Shown piece after piece: positions 22,178 to 34,300 of a stretch of 64,000 bases of DNA (its first letter is position 1; every line of letters starts with the position of its first letter). The position numbers and the translations under genes are program-made. The notes below the pieces were generated by a model. That model ran no database searches, was not told the origin of the DNA, and was given only the letters and a program-made list of their open reading frames with translations. The DNA lies in the NCBI GenBank assembly GCA_021030915.1, contig JAGEMR010000035.1:1-64000 (forward strand). Reading direction: 5' to 3'. The stretch comes from Astrothelium macrocarpum (lineage: Eukaryota; Ascomycota; Dothideomycetes; Trypetheliales; Trypetheliaceae).

Positions 22178-22383
22178 ATGCACACACTTTAGCTCGCTCT
22201 AAATATAATGTCGGTGTGGATCGGTCTCTGATTATTCATGAGGCTAGTCTATGAATGGTGCTCTGTGAATGATGTGCTATGAATGGATCCTGTTTGTAGC
22301 TTCATGACAATGATGATAGACTATAGCTAAGACCGCTTTCCGGGATTCCAGCTCTCGTCAGAAGGCCCTAATAGGTGGCGGTG

Positions 22384-23040
22384 TTAACGTAGCACAAACA
22401 AGCAGTATGAAATTGATATCATACAAGGCGCCCCATCTAAAGACCTTTGTAGTTCTCTCTGCAGCTCTTCCAGCCTCTGAGCGTTTCTGATGGACTGTTC
22501 TCTCAATGCTTGCCGCTGTCTCCAAAGGCCCATTGCCCCCTGTTGTCTGATTGGCGCAACTTCTTTGGCTATTTCTTCGACTGCAGGTTCAATTCCACCA
22601 GGCTGGTAGTGTCTCATCAAAATCGCTTGCTGGAGGAAGCTGAAGAGCATCTCTCCACTGTCAACACCCTCCATCTCGCCGTGCTCGAAAAACTTCCTTA
22701 AGCCTTGATCGTATTTGGAAATCTTGCCCATAAGGTAAGCAAAACGTTGGCACAATCTCCACGTGAGCGCTTCCCAGAATCGCTGGATCACAGGCGACTG
22801 AAACGTTTGAGATGGATGACAAAAATCTGGTCCTTGCACATTTGAAGGTCCCATGATTGTTGGATCGAAACTAAAAGCGATCGTAAAGCTACGCTTTGTC
22901 TCTTCGAAAGTGTCGTTGTAGATAGAATCGAGGGCACGGATAGAGACCCAGGCTAGATATGGTTCGACTCGCATTGCAACTTTGTAATCGTATAATGGGA
23001 GCTCTACGTGCGGCCCGGCACGCCTCGGTAATGGCGACAT
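22384..23040 (-). CDS. Uncharacterised protein, coiled-coil C-terminus
   Basis: 218 residues in one exon, ATG start. No family recognised. The N-terminal half is compact (PRRAGPHVELPLYDYKVAMR, IRALDSIYNDTFEETKRSF). The middle has FWEALTWRLCQRFAYLMGKI. The end (about 165-210) is a Gln/Arg/Glu-rich helix (MGLWRQRQALREQ, then LEELQRELQRSL) that probably forms a coiled coil. The last residues (MISISYCLFVLR) look unlike the rest, so a 3' intron is possible. Neighbours on the same strand are PMP3-like and carrier genes, with no obvious functional link. Confidence 0.65.
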   Translation of the reverse strand: MSPLPRRAGPHVELPLYDYKVAMRVEPYLAWVSIRALDSIYNDTFEETKRSFTIAFSFDPTIMGPSNVQGPDFCHPSQTFQSPVIQRFWEALTWRLCQRFAYLMGKISKYDQGLRKFFEHGEMEGVDSGEMLFSFLQQAILMRHYQPGGIEPAVEEIAKEVAPIRQQGAMGLWRQRQALREQSIRNAQRLEELQRELQRSLDGAPCMISISYCLFVLR

Positions 23041-23339
23041 GACTTTGTTGCTGCCTATCGCATCAGCTTGCAGTCTATGCTCCTTGCAAGTGAATCACGA
23101 TGCATTCAAGAGCACCTTGGCTATGAACGGACCGTGATCTAGAGCATTAGGTAACGAAGCGAATCGAGCTTACCGGGAGGTAGTGATAGGAGCTCGTAAC
23201 GAGGTGTTTCCAAACCATGGGTAATTTGAGCGAAAGCAATAGTGCACGACGATGGCTGGAAAATGAAAAGGACAAGCAGTCTTGGAAGTAGGAGGGATTT
23301 GTCGTATCAATGGGGAGCTACGGTTGCGAAGGTTTCTCG

Positions 23340-23765
23340 TCAAGAAGCTGCTTTAGGATGATCCGATTCGGCAGCAACGTCTGAAGTCGGTTCACTCTTG
23401 GATTCCTTACAGAAGATGTCTTTTACGGCAGCAGCGGCCCGCTCTTCCAACGCCACCCTGTCTGCATTCCGTCGCCGATGCCGGTTCTTGGTTAGAACGC
23501 CCTTTTGAGAAAGAGCGTATATCGCATTCACCTGAGGAAAAGGAAAAACCAAGAGGCAAAGACATAGGTTTATGACGAGTCGCCAGTGAAGGCCCCAAAC
23601 AAGTAAGACAGCGAGAGGAGGGCAAGACAGAGCAAGAAGAATAAGAAAGTCGATCTTGACGTATTGTAAGAGTTCCATTAAGATTATCTCTATGATCTTT
23701 TTCAGACGAGCTTTTTTGAACTTCTTCCGTGACCCCGTCTTGTTGGTCCTAGACCGGCGTTTCAT
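23340..23765 (-). CDS. PMP3/UPF0057 family small membrane protein
   Basis: 141 residues, ATG start. The core CPPLAVLLVWGLHWRLVINL then QVNAIYALSQKG aligns position by position with the PMP3/RCI2 pattern (PPLAV, then a second span ending in an H/N-A-x-Y motif). PMP3-type proteolipids have two spans and influence plasma membrane potential and salt tolerance. Unlike the typical 55-residue members, this one has a basic N-terminal extension (MKRRSRTNKTG, KKFKKARLKK) and a charged C-terminal tail of about 50 residues. A later ATG (MELLQYVKID) would remove the extension. Confidence 0.8.
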   Translation of the reverse strand: MKRRSRTNKTGSRKKFKKARLKKIIEIILMELLQYVKIDFLILLALSCPPLAVLLVWGLHWRLVINLCLCLLVFPFPQVNAIYALSQKGVLTKNRHRRRNADRVALEERAAAAVKDIFCKESKSEPTSDVAAESDHPKAAS

Positions 23766-24033
23766 CTAGGAACCAGTAGATAGGTAGTTGAATGGATAAA
23801 AAGCTGAGGATGATGAGTTTGATGTAGAGTAATCAGGGTTGAGACTCTCGACTCATCATAGGGAATGATGACCAAATGGCTGCTTTTGTCGAGGGATATA
23901 GTGTTCACAGGTGGTATACTTGGTGTAGGCGCACCTGCCCAGTCCACCTCTGGCATCAGCCTGGCAACATAACGCAATCAGCACATATCTCCTTGCTCCT
24001 CGAGAATATGCAGACGCCTATGCAGTCTGTCAT

Positions 24034-25182
24034 TCATCCAAAAGCTTTTGTCATTGCCTTCTGTGCCAGCTCTACACCCAGGAACGTCGCAGCATTAGCT
24101 GGCACGGCTCTCGCCAAAGCCGGACCTAGGCCAGGGAAGAAAGCCTTTAGACCTCCTTTGCCGTACAATTCTCTAATCGTGCCCCCGATTGTTGGCGATC
24201 CTTCTGCACTTTGTAATCTGCTCTTCACCGTGTCTACGGGGAAGACAGGTATCCACATAGCCACACCAGCAGCACCTCCTGCGACCATGACGGCTGTAAG
24301 GCTTAACTGTCCGGGCTTCCCATTTTCATCTTTTGGTGTCAATCTCTTTTTGATGATCTCGTAGGTAGCAAAGTATGCTGCAGAGCCGGGCCCATCACGC
24401 GCCAAAGTCATTGCACTACCTCTCCACACACTTCTAATGCCGCCCTCCTTATATAGCTGTCGTACCACGTCCAGACCTCCTGAGTATTTTGGCTTCTCGC
24501 CAGGCGCCAATTCTTTCTGGCCTTGGATTTGTAGTAAAACTTTGACGCGTTCAAATGGGGCCGTGATGATAGTCATTGGTATAGCGGAGAAGAAGCCTGC
24601 AAACGAAACTTGGCCAATGCTGTACTGTTCATCCTTGACTTCGGAAAAGGACTTTACTAGGTTTTTGCCAACGCCGTAACCCTAGGACCTGTAAGTTTCA
24701 AACATTAATGTTGTCTGTGTAATGCCCACGTACCCAAAAGCTAACAGCAACTTGTACACGTCAGTAATGTCAACAGGTAAAGGGAAAACGAACTTACACA
24801 TTGGCGTAACGCCTACCAGCGGCGCAGAGACACCAGCATAAAGTCCCTATGATTGTTTAGGTTTGGAATATTTTCGCCAGAGTGCTTGTCAGGGGTGTAG
24901 AACTCAACGTACTCGTGCCAGACCTTCTCTCGCAATTGTCTTTCTTGCTACATCCATGGCTCCATTGTAAACTCCTTTCTCTGCAGTTTGCAACCTTACT
25001 TTGACAAGATCAAATGGATGCCCTACTAATACAGCACAAACACCGCCAACACCACCGGCTATGAAGTTGCGTATACTGCTGGAACCTGCATTTTTTGTGG
25101 CATCCACGACATCGTCCTTCAATTCCTCGGCTGAGGGAATTTTGGGCTTGGGTATTGTAGAGGTCGAGGAGGTTGAGGACAT
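24034..25182 (-). CDS. Mitochondrial carnitine/acylcarnitine carrier
   Basis: An inner mitochondrial membrane antiporter bringing acylcarnitines (including acetylcarnitine) into the matrix. The four-exon model is 25182-24913, 24846-24798, 24750-24734 and 24681-24034, giving 327 residues; the third exon is only 17 nt. The three carrier repeats carry GHPFDLVKVRLQ, TAPFERVKVLLQIQ and VFPVDTVKSRLQ. The second signature, APFERVKVLLQ, is characteristic of the carnitine carrier (fungal Crc1/AcuH type). Joining the short exons yields GLYAGVSAPLVGVTPM-FAVSFWGYGVGK, a continuous first repeat end. It is required for fatty acid and acetate use in other fungi, which is family knowledge. Confidence 0.94.
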
Positions 25183-25784
25183 TGTAGACTACAGTGACTT
25201 GTAGATATGGTTAAGAAGAATTGATGGGGAAAGCAGCAGGATTTAAATGCTGGGGAAACCTCAGGTCTATCAGTCCATTGTACAGTGAAAAGGCAGGAAA
25301 AGCACGCGAGATAAATACTGGAAATGTATTTGGAGGCAAGCTACATCATGAGCGAACCAACACTCGGAAGTGTTTCCGAGCTCGGTTCTAGAGCTGGGCT
25401 GGCTTCACTAAGGTAAGTCTTTGCCTCGGTTGAGGCTCCACCGGTCCGAGTGACCCTAGACATGGTTATTTGCGGCTCTGATGACCATCCATCAACGTAA
25501 TGAATGGTCCTTGCGTCAAGGTTTAGGTTGCGTGAAGCAAAGAGGTAAGTTGATCCGTCTACGGGCTGCATGTGAAGATGCCTTTGCATAAATGATTTGC
25601 ACTTATTGTGTAGTGAGATTCTGGAATTCTGTATTGGTGGGTATATTCAAAATATTTTGGAGAAGTGCTTTGTAAACTCTATCCGTTTTCGCTTTGGAAC
25701 ATCATGCAGCAGAAATGCTTGGAGAACGTCCCAGGTTTCATGCGCCCATAAATGCTTTTCAGCTCACCCAAAAAACAACAAGAC
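25183..25784. other. Intergenic: carrier promoter and TYS1 3' flank
   Basis: About 600 bases between two minus-strand genes. An 82-codon ATG frame on the minus strand (25589-25341) has balanced composition but no family features. I rate it unlikely to be a gene. Confidence 0.45.
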
Positions 25785-27138
25785 CTATGATACAGTTTTC
25801 TCACCGTCAATGTCTAATTTTACCATTGCTTCTTGCACATTTGCACCAACATCGACCTTTTCCTTGTTTTCGCCTTCGACATGACCGTCGGGCCTAGCGA
25901 CAATGTTTTTCTTCGCTCCTGGAAACATAGTACCCTTATCTTTGACTTTCTTCTTTTTCTTGTCTTCAGATGGAGGAGGAGGATAAGCTTTCTTTTCAAT
26001 CTCCTGCCATTCAGGAGACGCCTGGAATGCTTCTTGGATTGACTTTAGGAGAGGCCAAAGAGTAGCAGTGACAGCGGGTTTTAGTAGCTGAGGAGTCAGC
26101 TGTCATTTCTGTTAGTTTTGTTTCCGCTTTGAGCTTCAAGGGGGGACCTACGATATCTGCTTCGTAGTCGGCGTGTAGCTTCTGGATGTCAGTATACACC
26201 AAAGGCTCGCCCTCTCTCCGTTCCACAATGAACTTTGGCGCTCCATGTCGTAATACACTAGCCGGTAATAAGACGAATTCAACAAAAGAAATCAGCCCAT
26301 TCCCCTCCACATTCTTCGGTTCTGCAAAGGCCTTCTTGAGCTTTTTCCTAATAGTATCCTCCGTATCCAACAAATCAATCTTGGAGTCTGGGTCTGAAGC
26401 AGACATCTTTCCGCCAGCAAGGCCCGGCACCATTGGATTCATCAAATGTGCCCTTTCCTTGTATCCAAGTCTTGGCAGGACCTCTTTTGCCAGTGTAAAG
26501 ATCTTCCTCTGATCTACGCCGCCGAACTGCGCATCCACTTGCAGATACTCTTCGTCCAGCGCTTGCATGAGTGGGTAGATGAGCCCACTCAAGAGAGGAT
26601 TCTCGACTTGCTTCACGACCTCGGCACCAGCTCTTTGAAGATCATGAATCCCAAAAAGAGCACTTGCCCTCAACAAGTCCATGCTGAATTTGGGCGTCAA
26701 CTCGTGATCGCTGCCCTTGACAATAATGAGTCTGTCTATGGGGACATTGACCGCTTTGAGTAGTTCGGTAATCACGTATTTGTAGTATTCGCAGCGGTAG
26801 TTTACGAGTTCCATGGGTGCTTTTAGGTTGTCTAGGAAGCCATGAATGTCGGCGAGAAATATCTTGACTGTACATCCCGCTTTGAGAAATTCGGCAACTT
26901 TCAGCATAGGCACAAAGTATCCACAATGAGGCCGTCCGGTGGTGGCGGTACCTTGGCGCTATTAGACTCTGGTTTATAGATTGAAATGTATTGGTGAAAA
27001 CAGTTGCGCACCCCAATAAATGACCAGTGGCCGATTTTGTTTGATAATAACATCTTCTATTATTTCGGGGTTGAGGACTTCTTGCAAATTGCTTGTGATT
27101 AAGGCAATTTGTTCCTGAGCACTCAATTGCCCAGCCAT
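25785..27138 (-). CDS. tys1: Cytoplasmic tyrosyl-tRNA synthetase
   Basis: Charges tRNA-Tyr; class I synthetase. The three-exon model is 27138-27012, 26951-26152 and 26099-25785, giving 413 residues. The start is MAGQLSAQEQIAL. The HIGH-equivalent site spans the first junction: IYWG joined to TATTGRPHCGYFVP. The KMSKS loop is KMSAS. The intron at the first junction begins GTGCGC, an unusual donor, but the join is exact. The third exon gives TPQLLKPAVTATLWPLLKSI and a Lys-rich tail (EDKKKKKVKDKG), as in fungal and yeast Tys1. The frame is open upstream of 27138 to an ATG at 27264, which would add 42 residues. I prefer 27138 because it gives the usual N-terminus, but an alternative longer form cannot be excluded. 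Confidence 0.95.
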
Positions 27139-28352
27139 GGTCGCGGATGGATTGGTTAATGGCCAGTCTGGGTCGCCCGATGCAATTGAGATTCGTGATG
27201 TGCATGAAATATGTGCGGGTATATGGAAGCTAGCGAAAATGTGGAATGTTGAATGGATGCTCAAGCATCGACGGCTAAAGAGCTGCAGCAGTCATCGCGG
27301 TGCATAGCCTATCCCAGTGAGTCAGCGCAAGCCCCTCGACTCACCACATCCGGCCTAGGTGCACACCTCGTCTCGGCAAGCTAGCCCAACTCTTGATTAA
27401 AAAGAGCTCGTCCGTCCATACTGGTAGGAACGGAGCAGACCCAGCAAGGCCATGTCCGAGATAAAAGTGACGCCGCTACGTGAGATATCTCCATCATTAC
27501 CCAGATAGGTACCTTATGCACCAGTAGACGCCCACCGATTAACAGAGCTGGCAAGTCCTTGCCTTATGCAATGTTCATTCGCATGTGCCAATCAGGGCAA
27601 TCAATGCAGCGCTGAAAACAGACCCGCTTGATGCTATAACTTCTCAAACTTACTCAATGCTTCCCCGAGCACAGTCTGGAGTAGAATCTCCGAGTAGATT
27701 TACGTGTACATCGGAGTTGTGTACTACGCCGTATGCCAAGTGTGTAAACAAATGAGAGCCGCAGACGTCTCATGTTTGAGCTGCAGTGTTGAAGGAAAAC
27801 TTGTTACACTTGGGCGCTGCAACAACAAAGCCCGAGTACAGTTGACCCCTCCGCATCAGGATGGGCCAGGATCGGATGAAAGGCGCTGTGCCAGTCGTCA
27901 GTTGCGCGCATTTGCATGCTCTGCAATGCTTAGCCGTGGATGATGCGATCGCAGCAACTTAATCTGACAAGACGAATATTGGCAAAAATTGGCGACAGAG
28001 TGGATTAATAAGGGCAAGGCCGACGCTTGGTTACCGGGGTCTGGAAGCTCGGCTGGCCCATCCCGCTGTTCGTCACGACCTCCACCATCCAGCCTGTGGA
28101 CGAACCGCCTCCGCCGCGATACACTCTTCTCCGGACTGACTTCCTCTTGCCGTTCTGATCCGACTGTTGTCTCTTGTCCATCTCTCCATGCCCGACTGAG
28201 CGCAGCAATGCCTCATCCGCCCACGCCTAGGCCGCCAACCGCGACGCCTCTGTAGCACCCATCCACACGCTGCGCCTTAGCCGACCTGATCTGGCCGACG
28301 GGGATCCGCACCACTTTGCTCGCCTATCTGCAGGCGCTCGGTTAGCGCGACC
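27139..28352. promoter_or_regulatory. Shared promoter region of TYS1 (-) and adenylate cyclase (+)
   Basis: 1.2 kb between divergent start codons. No convincing gene or RNA. The part nearest the cyclase (28000-28350) is GC-richer and probably leader. Short frames on both strands lack family features. Confidence 0.5.
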
Positions 28353-31300
28353 ATGACGAGGAATCAGGATGGTGGCCGAAATGGATCGAATGCCAGCTCT
28401 GGCGCAGATAGCTGGCGTTCGGAGGAGACCATCAGGTCCTTGGCTCATTCAAGACGCGGTACGCCTGTTGCCGTAAAGACAGACAAGAACAGAGATCGCA
28501 AGTGAGTGATCATTCTTTGTTGTCCCATATACACCTCTCCACCAATCCCTGGCCCATGCCTGAGACGTGGACCCGCTCAAGGCTGGCTTTGTGGCTTTGG
28601 ATACCAGAAACCCTCTTTGGCCATGTTTTTGAACAATGACGCACTCTAGACTGACCAAGATGTCGCAGCATTGAGAAAGATTTTGATCTTTCACCTGGAT
28701 CGACCTTCCCCGCTCCAACTTCAAATCAGCCGAAACCTCTACCACGAAATAACCAGAATATTGCACCATGGGAGAGTCCAAGAGCTGCCGATTTTGGCCC
28801 ATATCGGAGAGATATTGGTATTGTTGATACTTCACCCAGTGTCCCCGCCATATCACGCGTTCCACCCAGCGCCTCATCTCCAGTTCCTCCTTGGACAAAC
28901 AATAACAGTACCAGCGGTTATCCAATGACCTCAAGCGTCTTTGGAAGCTTCTACAATGATTCGCAAGAAAGCATTCCCCAGCTATCGCCTGGATTTCGAC
29001 CTGGGACCGGCCAGACAGATATGGGCTTTCCAGGCGATGATCGTCGACCGTCGGTAGCGAGTAACACCACCGTTAGCAGCAGTGGATCGAAATCCAGTTT
29101 GGGTAGAGGACTTCATAAGAAGCTGCAAGGTTTTTTCGGCGATGACTTTAATGATGCTCAACACAACTCCGACTCCTACCAACCTTCCTTTAATCCCGCC
29201 GAGCAAATCAAGAATCGTAATCGTAACAATTCCACCAATAATACAATTGATAGTACGGGCAGCAGTAGGCCCGCTTCTCCTGGCAGCTCTCGTCCCCGAA
29301 CACCCATGGCCTCAAGCGAGGTGACGCCTTGGGTGTATCAAGATATTAATGTGAGCTGAGTCTCCTATTGTTGGTCCCGGGATGCTTTGTTCTGCTGTTT
29401 TTGGCTTGTTTACATGCTGTGAAACGAAAGTCGCCTTGAATTTATCTAGGGCGATGTTCGTTATATATACTCGCGATTGCTTTGTTGTTGCGGTTGCCAT
29501 CATTTATCAAGGAAGTGACTTATAACTAATCATCTATCAGGACCTTCCTGGAAAGACAAACGCAGAGAAGGCGTTACCCGACATTCCAAAAGCGCCAAAG
29601 ATTTCCCACTCCAACCACATCCCGCATCCGCATCGACTTCATCTACCTGGTCACAGACATACAAGGAGTAAAGAGGAGGCCAAAACTTCGGATCCGGGTC
29701 CAGGATACCCTCTTCGACCGTTCGCTAGCAGAGAAGATTCGTTCAGCAACAATCGCCGAAATGAGATAAGCTTGTTTCCGCCAATCCAGTCCGGTCTCGT
29801 GTCAAAGGTCAACACTGCTGCGCGTCCGTCGAGCCCGACGCCCAGTATGAATAGTATTAAAAGTCGAGAGGGGCACAGGTCACCAAGTCATAAAGATAAA
29901 GAAGGAGCCAAAGAGAAGCGATCACTGGTCGATCGAATCACTCGGCGGCATAAAAATGAAGGTCGCACTGAATTGGACAACCTTCGAGATCTTGGCCTTT
30001 CGTCTACCTCTCTGCAGCAGAATGGACGTGGCGGGAGCAAGCTTGACCTTGCAGCCAAAGACGTCAGAAAAAATAAAGGCAGCGTGGCTGAAGGAGCATC
30101 TCGAGAAGCGCAAGGAAGCGTAAGCGGTACGAGCATTAAACACGCCGGCCCTAGATTACCATTCATCAGTTCAAAACGGACCGTAGATCCCTCCAGAGAC
30201 GTCAATGGCCCGACTCAACCACCAGAGCAGTCTTCTCTCTGGCAACTTGACACCGACCTGACGCACATGGAAGGCATTATCGATAAGAAAGCACAACCAT
30301 TGACACCGCCAGCGAATGACATTTATGTCGGTGCTACAAGTGAAGACCCACAGGCTCAGAGCAAGGATGCAGATGGTGGTACAGCTGCTTGGGATGCTCC
30401 TGATAGTTGGGCTGTCAAAAGAGCTCGAGACGAGAATGTTGATAAGTTACGCGAAATCGATGATGAGACTGGCCTTCCTCAAGCCGATGAAAGCTATGGC
30501 CCTCCGTATCATTTTCGGATCTTTAGGACAGATTCGACCTTTGCAACATTACATGTTGGTTTGAATACCACTGTCATCGAAATCATACAAATGATGGGTC
30601 GGAAGACTATCCTCTCTGAGGAGCTTGATAATCACCTCATTGTGCTACGCAAGCATGACACATCACGTCAACTGGAGCCTTCAGAACGGCCTTTGGTCAT
30701 TCAGAAGAAGCTTCTTTTGCAAGCCGGTTATACGGAAACTGATCGGCTGGACACGGTAGGAGGTGAAGACAACAGCTATCTTTGCCGTTTCACCTTCATG
30801 CCATCGAAGATGAGCGGCTATACTAGCTTAGACAAGGACCCTGGCTTCAGCAGAATGCAAAAGTTTAGTCACATCGATTTGCAAGGGCGTAATCTGATTA
30901 CGATACCCATTACACTTTATCAAAAAGCAACAGAAATCGTCTCGCTCAATCTCTCACGGAACCTGTCTCTTGACGTGCCAAAAGACTTCATCCAAGGTTG
31001 TACCAACCTCCGCGAAATCAAATATACTGGCAATGAGACTTGGAAGCTGCCTCCAAGCTTGAGTCTGGCCAGCCGACTGACCATGCTAGATGTATCAAAC
31101 AACCGCCTGGAGCAGCTTGAGCATGCCGACCTATGGAAACTGCAAAGCTTGGTCAGCCTCAGGCTCGCAAATAATAAGCTCACCAAGTTGCCCAAATACT
31201 TTGGGCAGTACAAGGCCTTGCGAAGCTTGAATATCTCATCGAATTCGCTCAGTGAATTCCCAGAATTCCTCGGTGATGTGAAAACACTTGTCGATTTGGA

Positions 31301-34300
31301 TGTCAGCTTCAACTCCATCAGCACTCTACCCAATATTGGCCAGCTGCTATGTTTAGAACGTCTCTGGGCTACCAATAATAAGCTGCACGGTTCCTTTCCA
31401 GCTTCCATTAATGCTTTGACGAACCTGAAGGAGATTGATGTCCGCTTCAATGCCCTCGACAACATTGACGTGCTGTCACAGCTTCCACGCCTTGAAGTCG
31501 CCATGGTTGGCCACAACTCGATTTCTGCCTTTGTCGGATCATTTTCTAGTATCCGAATGCTCATACTCGACCACAATCCAGTCACTAGATTCGGCATGAC
31601 TGCCACAGTACCGTCACTTTCGGTCTTGAATCTTGCTTCAGCCCAACTGACCCAATTACCTGATGACCTGTTCCTAAAGATACCCGGTCTGATGAAGCTT
31701 GTGCTTGATAAAAACCACTTTGTCTCGCTTTCTGCACATTTTGGAAAATTGTCCAAACTCGAATATCTCAGCGTCGCAAGAAATAATCTCAGCAGCCTTC
31801 CAGCAGAAATTGGATTGCTCTCAGAACTTCGATACCTGGATCTCAGAGAGAATAATCTGAACCGACTTCCTTCTCAGATATGGCATGCCAAACGTCTAGA
31901 GACGCTCAATGCGTCTTCTAACGTCCTAGATGCTTTTCCAAAACCAAGTGCAGCGCCGATTCAAATTGAGCAAAATGCGACGCCAACTACGACGCCGAGT
32001 TTGAACTCCAAGGGAAGTTCAGAGGAGCTAGGACGATTAGAAGGTTTTGCTGAACGAAGGCCAAGCCAAGCTTCAGGCATGCTCAGCGTTACTAGCTCTC
32101 CTCGATCAATTGAATCCAGGAAAGGCTCCTTTACATCATCGTTCGCACAAAATAGCCGGAAACCTTCGGCAATCTCCAGAGCTGCAACCGAAGGCTCGAT
32201 TACTCCCATGTCTCGAAAGGACTCTTCCATGTCAAATAGACTAGTGACGACGTTTGCTGGATGTTTACGACATTTATTTCTTGCTGACAATCGTCTGTCA
32301 GATGACTGTTTTGATGAGTTGGCGCTGCTTCCAGAGCTCCGCATTCTTAACCTATCATATAATGAGCTTTATGATATACCTCCACGAACAATTCGAAGAT
32401 GGCAACATCTTACCGAGCTGTACCTTTCGGGAAATGATTTGACTTGCTTACCTGCCGAAGATCTGGAAGAAGTTGCATCGCTAAAGGTGATTCATATCAA
32501 CAGCAATAAATTTCAGACTCTCCCTGCAGAGCTCGCCAAGGTCACGAAGCTTGCGATACTTGATGTTGGTAGTAACGCACTAAAGTATAATGTTTCCAAC
32601 TGGCCTTATGACTGGAATTGGAATTGGAACCCCAATCTTCGGTATCTCAACTTATCTGGTAACAAACGATTGGAAATAAAGCCGAGTGGCTCCTACGCCA
32701 GTCGAATCAATGGCGGTGAGACACGAGACCTCACAGACTTTACGTCTCTAAACAGCCTACGAATTCTTGGATTGATGGACGTGACACTCATGATACCATC
32801 TGTACCGGATCAAACAGATGATCGAAGAGTTCGGACCTCCGGTTCTATACTTGGAAACATGGCATACGGCATGGCTGACACACTGGGTCGCAACGAGCAT
32901 CTATCAACACTAGATCTCGTCTTTCCTCGATATCAGGGTCACGACGACGAAACACTCGTAGGCATGTTTGATGGTCAGGTTTTGTCCAGTGGAGGATCCA
33001 AAGTTGCAAAATTCTTGCACGAAAACTTCCAATATCGATTTGCCAAAGAGCTCAAGAGTCTCATAGCAGACGAGACACCAGCTGACGCTCTACGCCGAAC
33101 TTATTTGGCATTGAACAAGGACCTGGCTCTTGTAGCTACTCAGTCAAATGATGCAAGGGAAAATCCCGCATCCTCAGTCTTGCATCGAGGCTCAATCGTA
33201 GCTTCACACCTTGGAGAAGAGGATCTCCGTTCGGGAAGTGTTGCAACAGTACTTTACCTGCACGGAATGGAATTATTCGTCTCCAATGTGGGTGACGCTC
33301 AAGCCATCCTGATCCATTCCGAAGGTGGACACAAGGTCATCACACGCAAGCATGATCCAGCAGAGCCTGCAGAAAGGGAGAGGATTCGTGAAGCAGGAGG
33401 ATACGTGTCTCGTCATGGCAAATTGAATGATGTGCTGGACGTCTCACGTGCTTTTGGCCATATCAATCTCACACCATGTGTGATAGCCGCACCAAACATT
33501 ACCCAAATCACCATCAAAGACACTGACGAGATGATCGTCATTGGGTCGAGAGAACTTTGGGATTATCTTACTCCTGACTTCATTGTCGATGTCGCTCGAC
33601 AAGAACGGGGCGATCTCATGCGGGCCGCGCAAAAATTGCGCGACTTGGCAATTGCCTTTGGCGCTACAAGCAAGATCATGGTGATGATGCTCGGTGTGAG
33701 TGACATCAAACGTAAAGAGCGCCTCCGACATCGCAGTCACAGCATGTCCATGGGCCCGTCTGGGTACATTGATGAGTACTTTGGCGGTGGTCGGCGAGGC
33801 AAACGAGGTCGAGACGTCGTTGCCGACTCCAAACTGGCGCGTTTGGATCAAGAAGTCGAAGCACCGACGGGTGAAATTAGTTTGGTATTTACGGATATCA
33901 AGAACTCGACTCTGTTGTGGGAAACGTATCCGATTGCCATGAGATCTGCAATCAAGCTGCACAATGAAACGATGCGACGACATTTGAGGATCATAGGTGG
34001 CTACGAAGTCAAGACCGAAGGTGATGCCTTTATGGTTGCCTTTCCAACCGTGACGTCAGCCCTCTTGTGGTGCTTCACTATTCAGAGCCAATTGCTAGAA
34101 GTTCAATGGCCGCAAGAAATCCTTAATAGCGTTAATGGTCAAGAGGTCCTTGACGCTGATGGCAACGTTGTCTTCCGTGGTCTATCGGTGCGCATGGGTG
34201 TTCACTGGGGACAGCCCGTGTGCGAAGTTGATCCCGTCACGAAACGTATGGACTACTTTGGTCCCATGGTCAATCGCGCATCGCGTATTTCTTCGGTTGC

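Noticed and set aside
25341..25589. 82-codon minus-strand frame between carrier and TYS1
   Set aside because: It has an ATG and plausible composition but no homologous feature I can name; too weak to call a gene.
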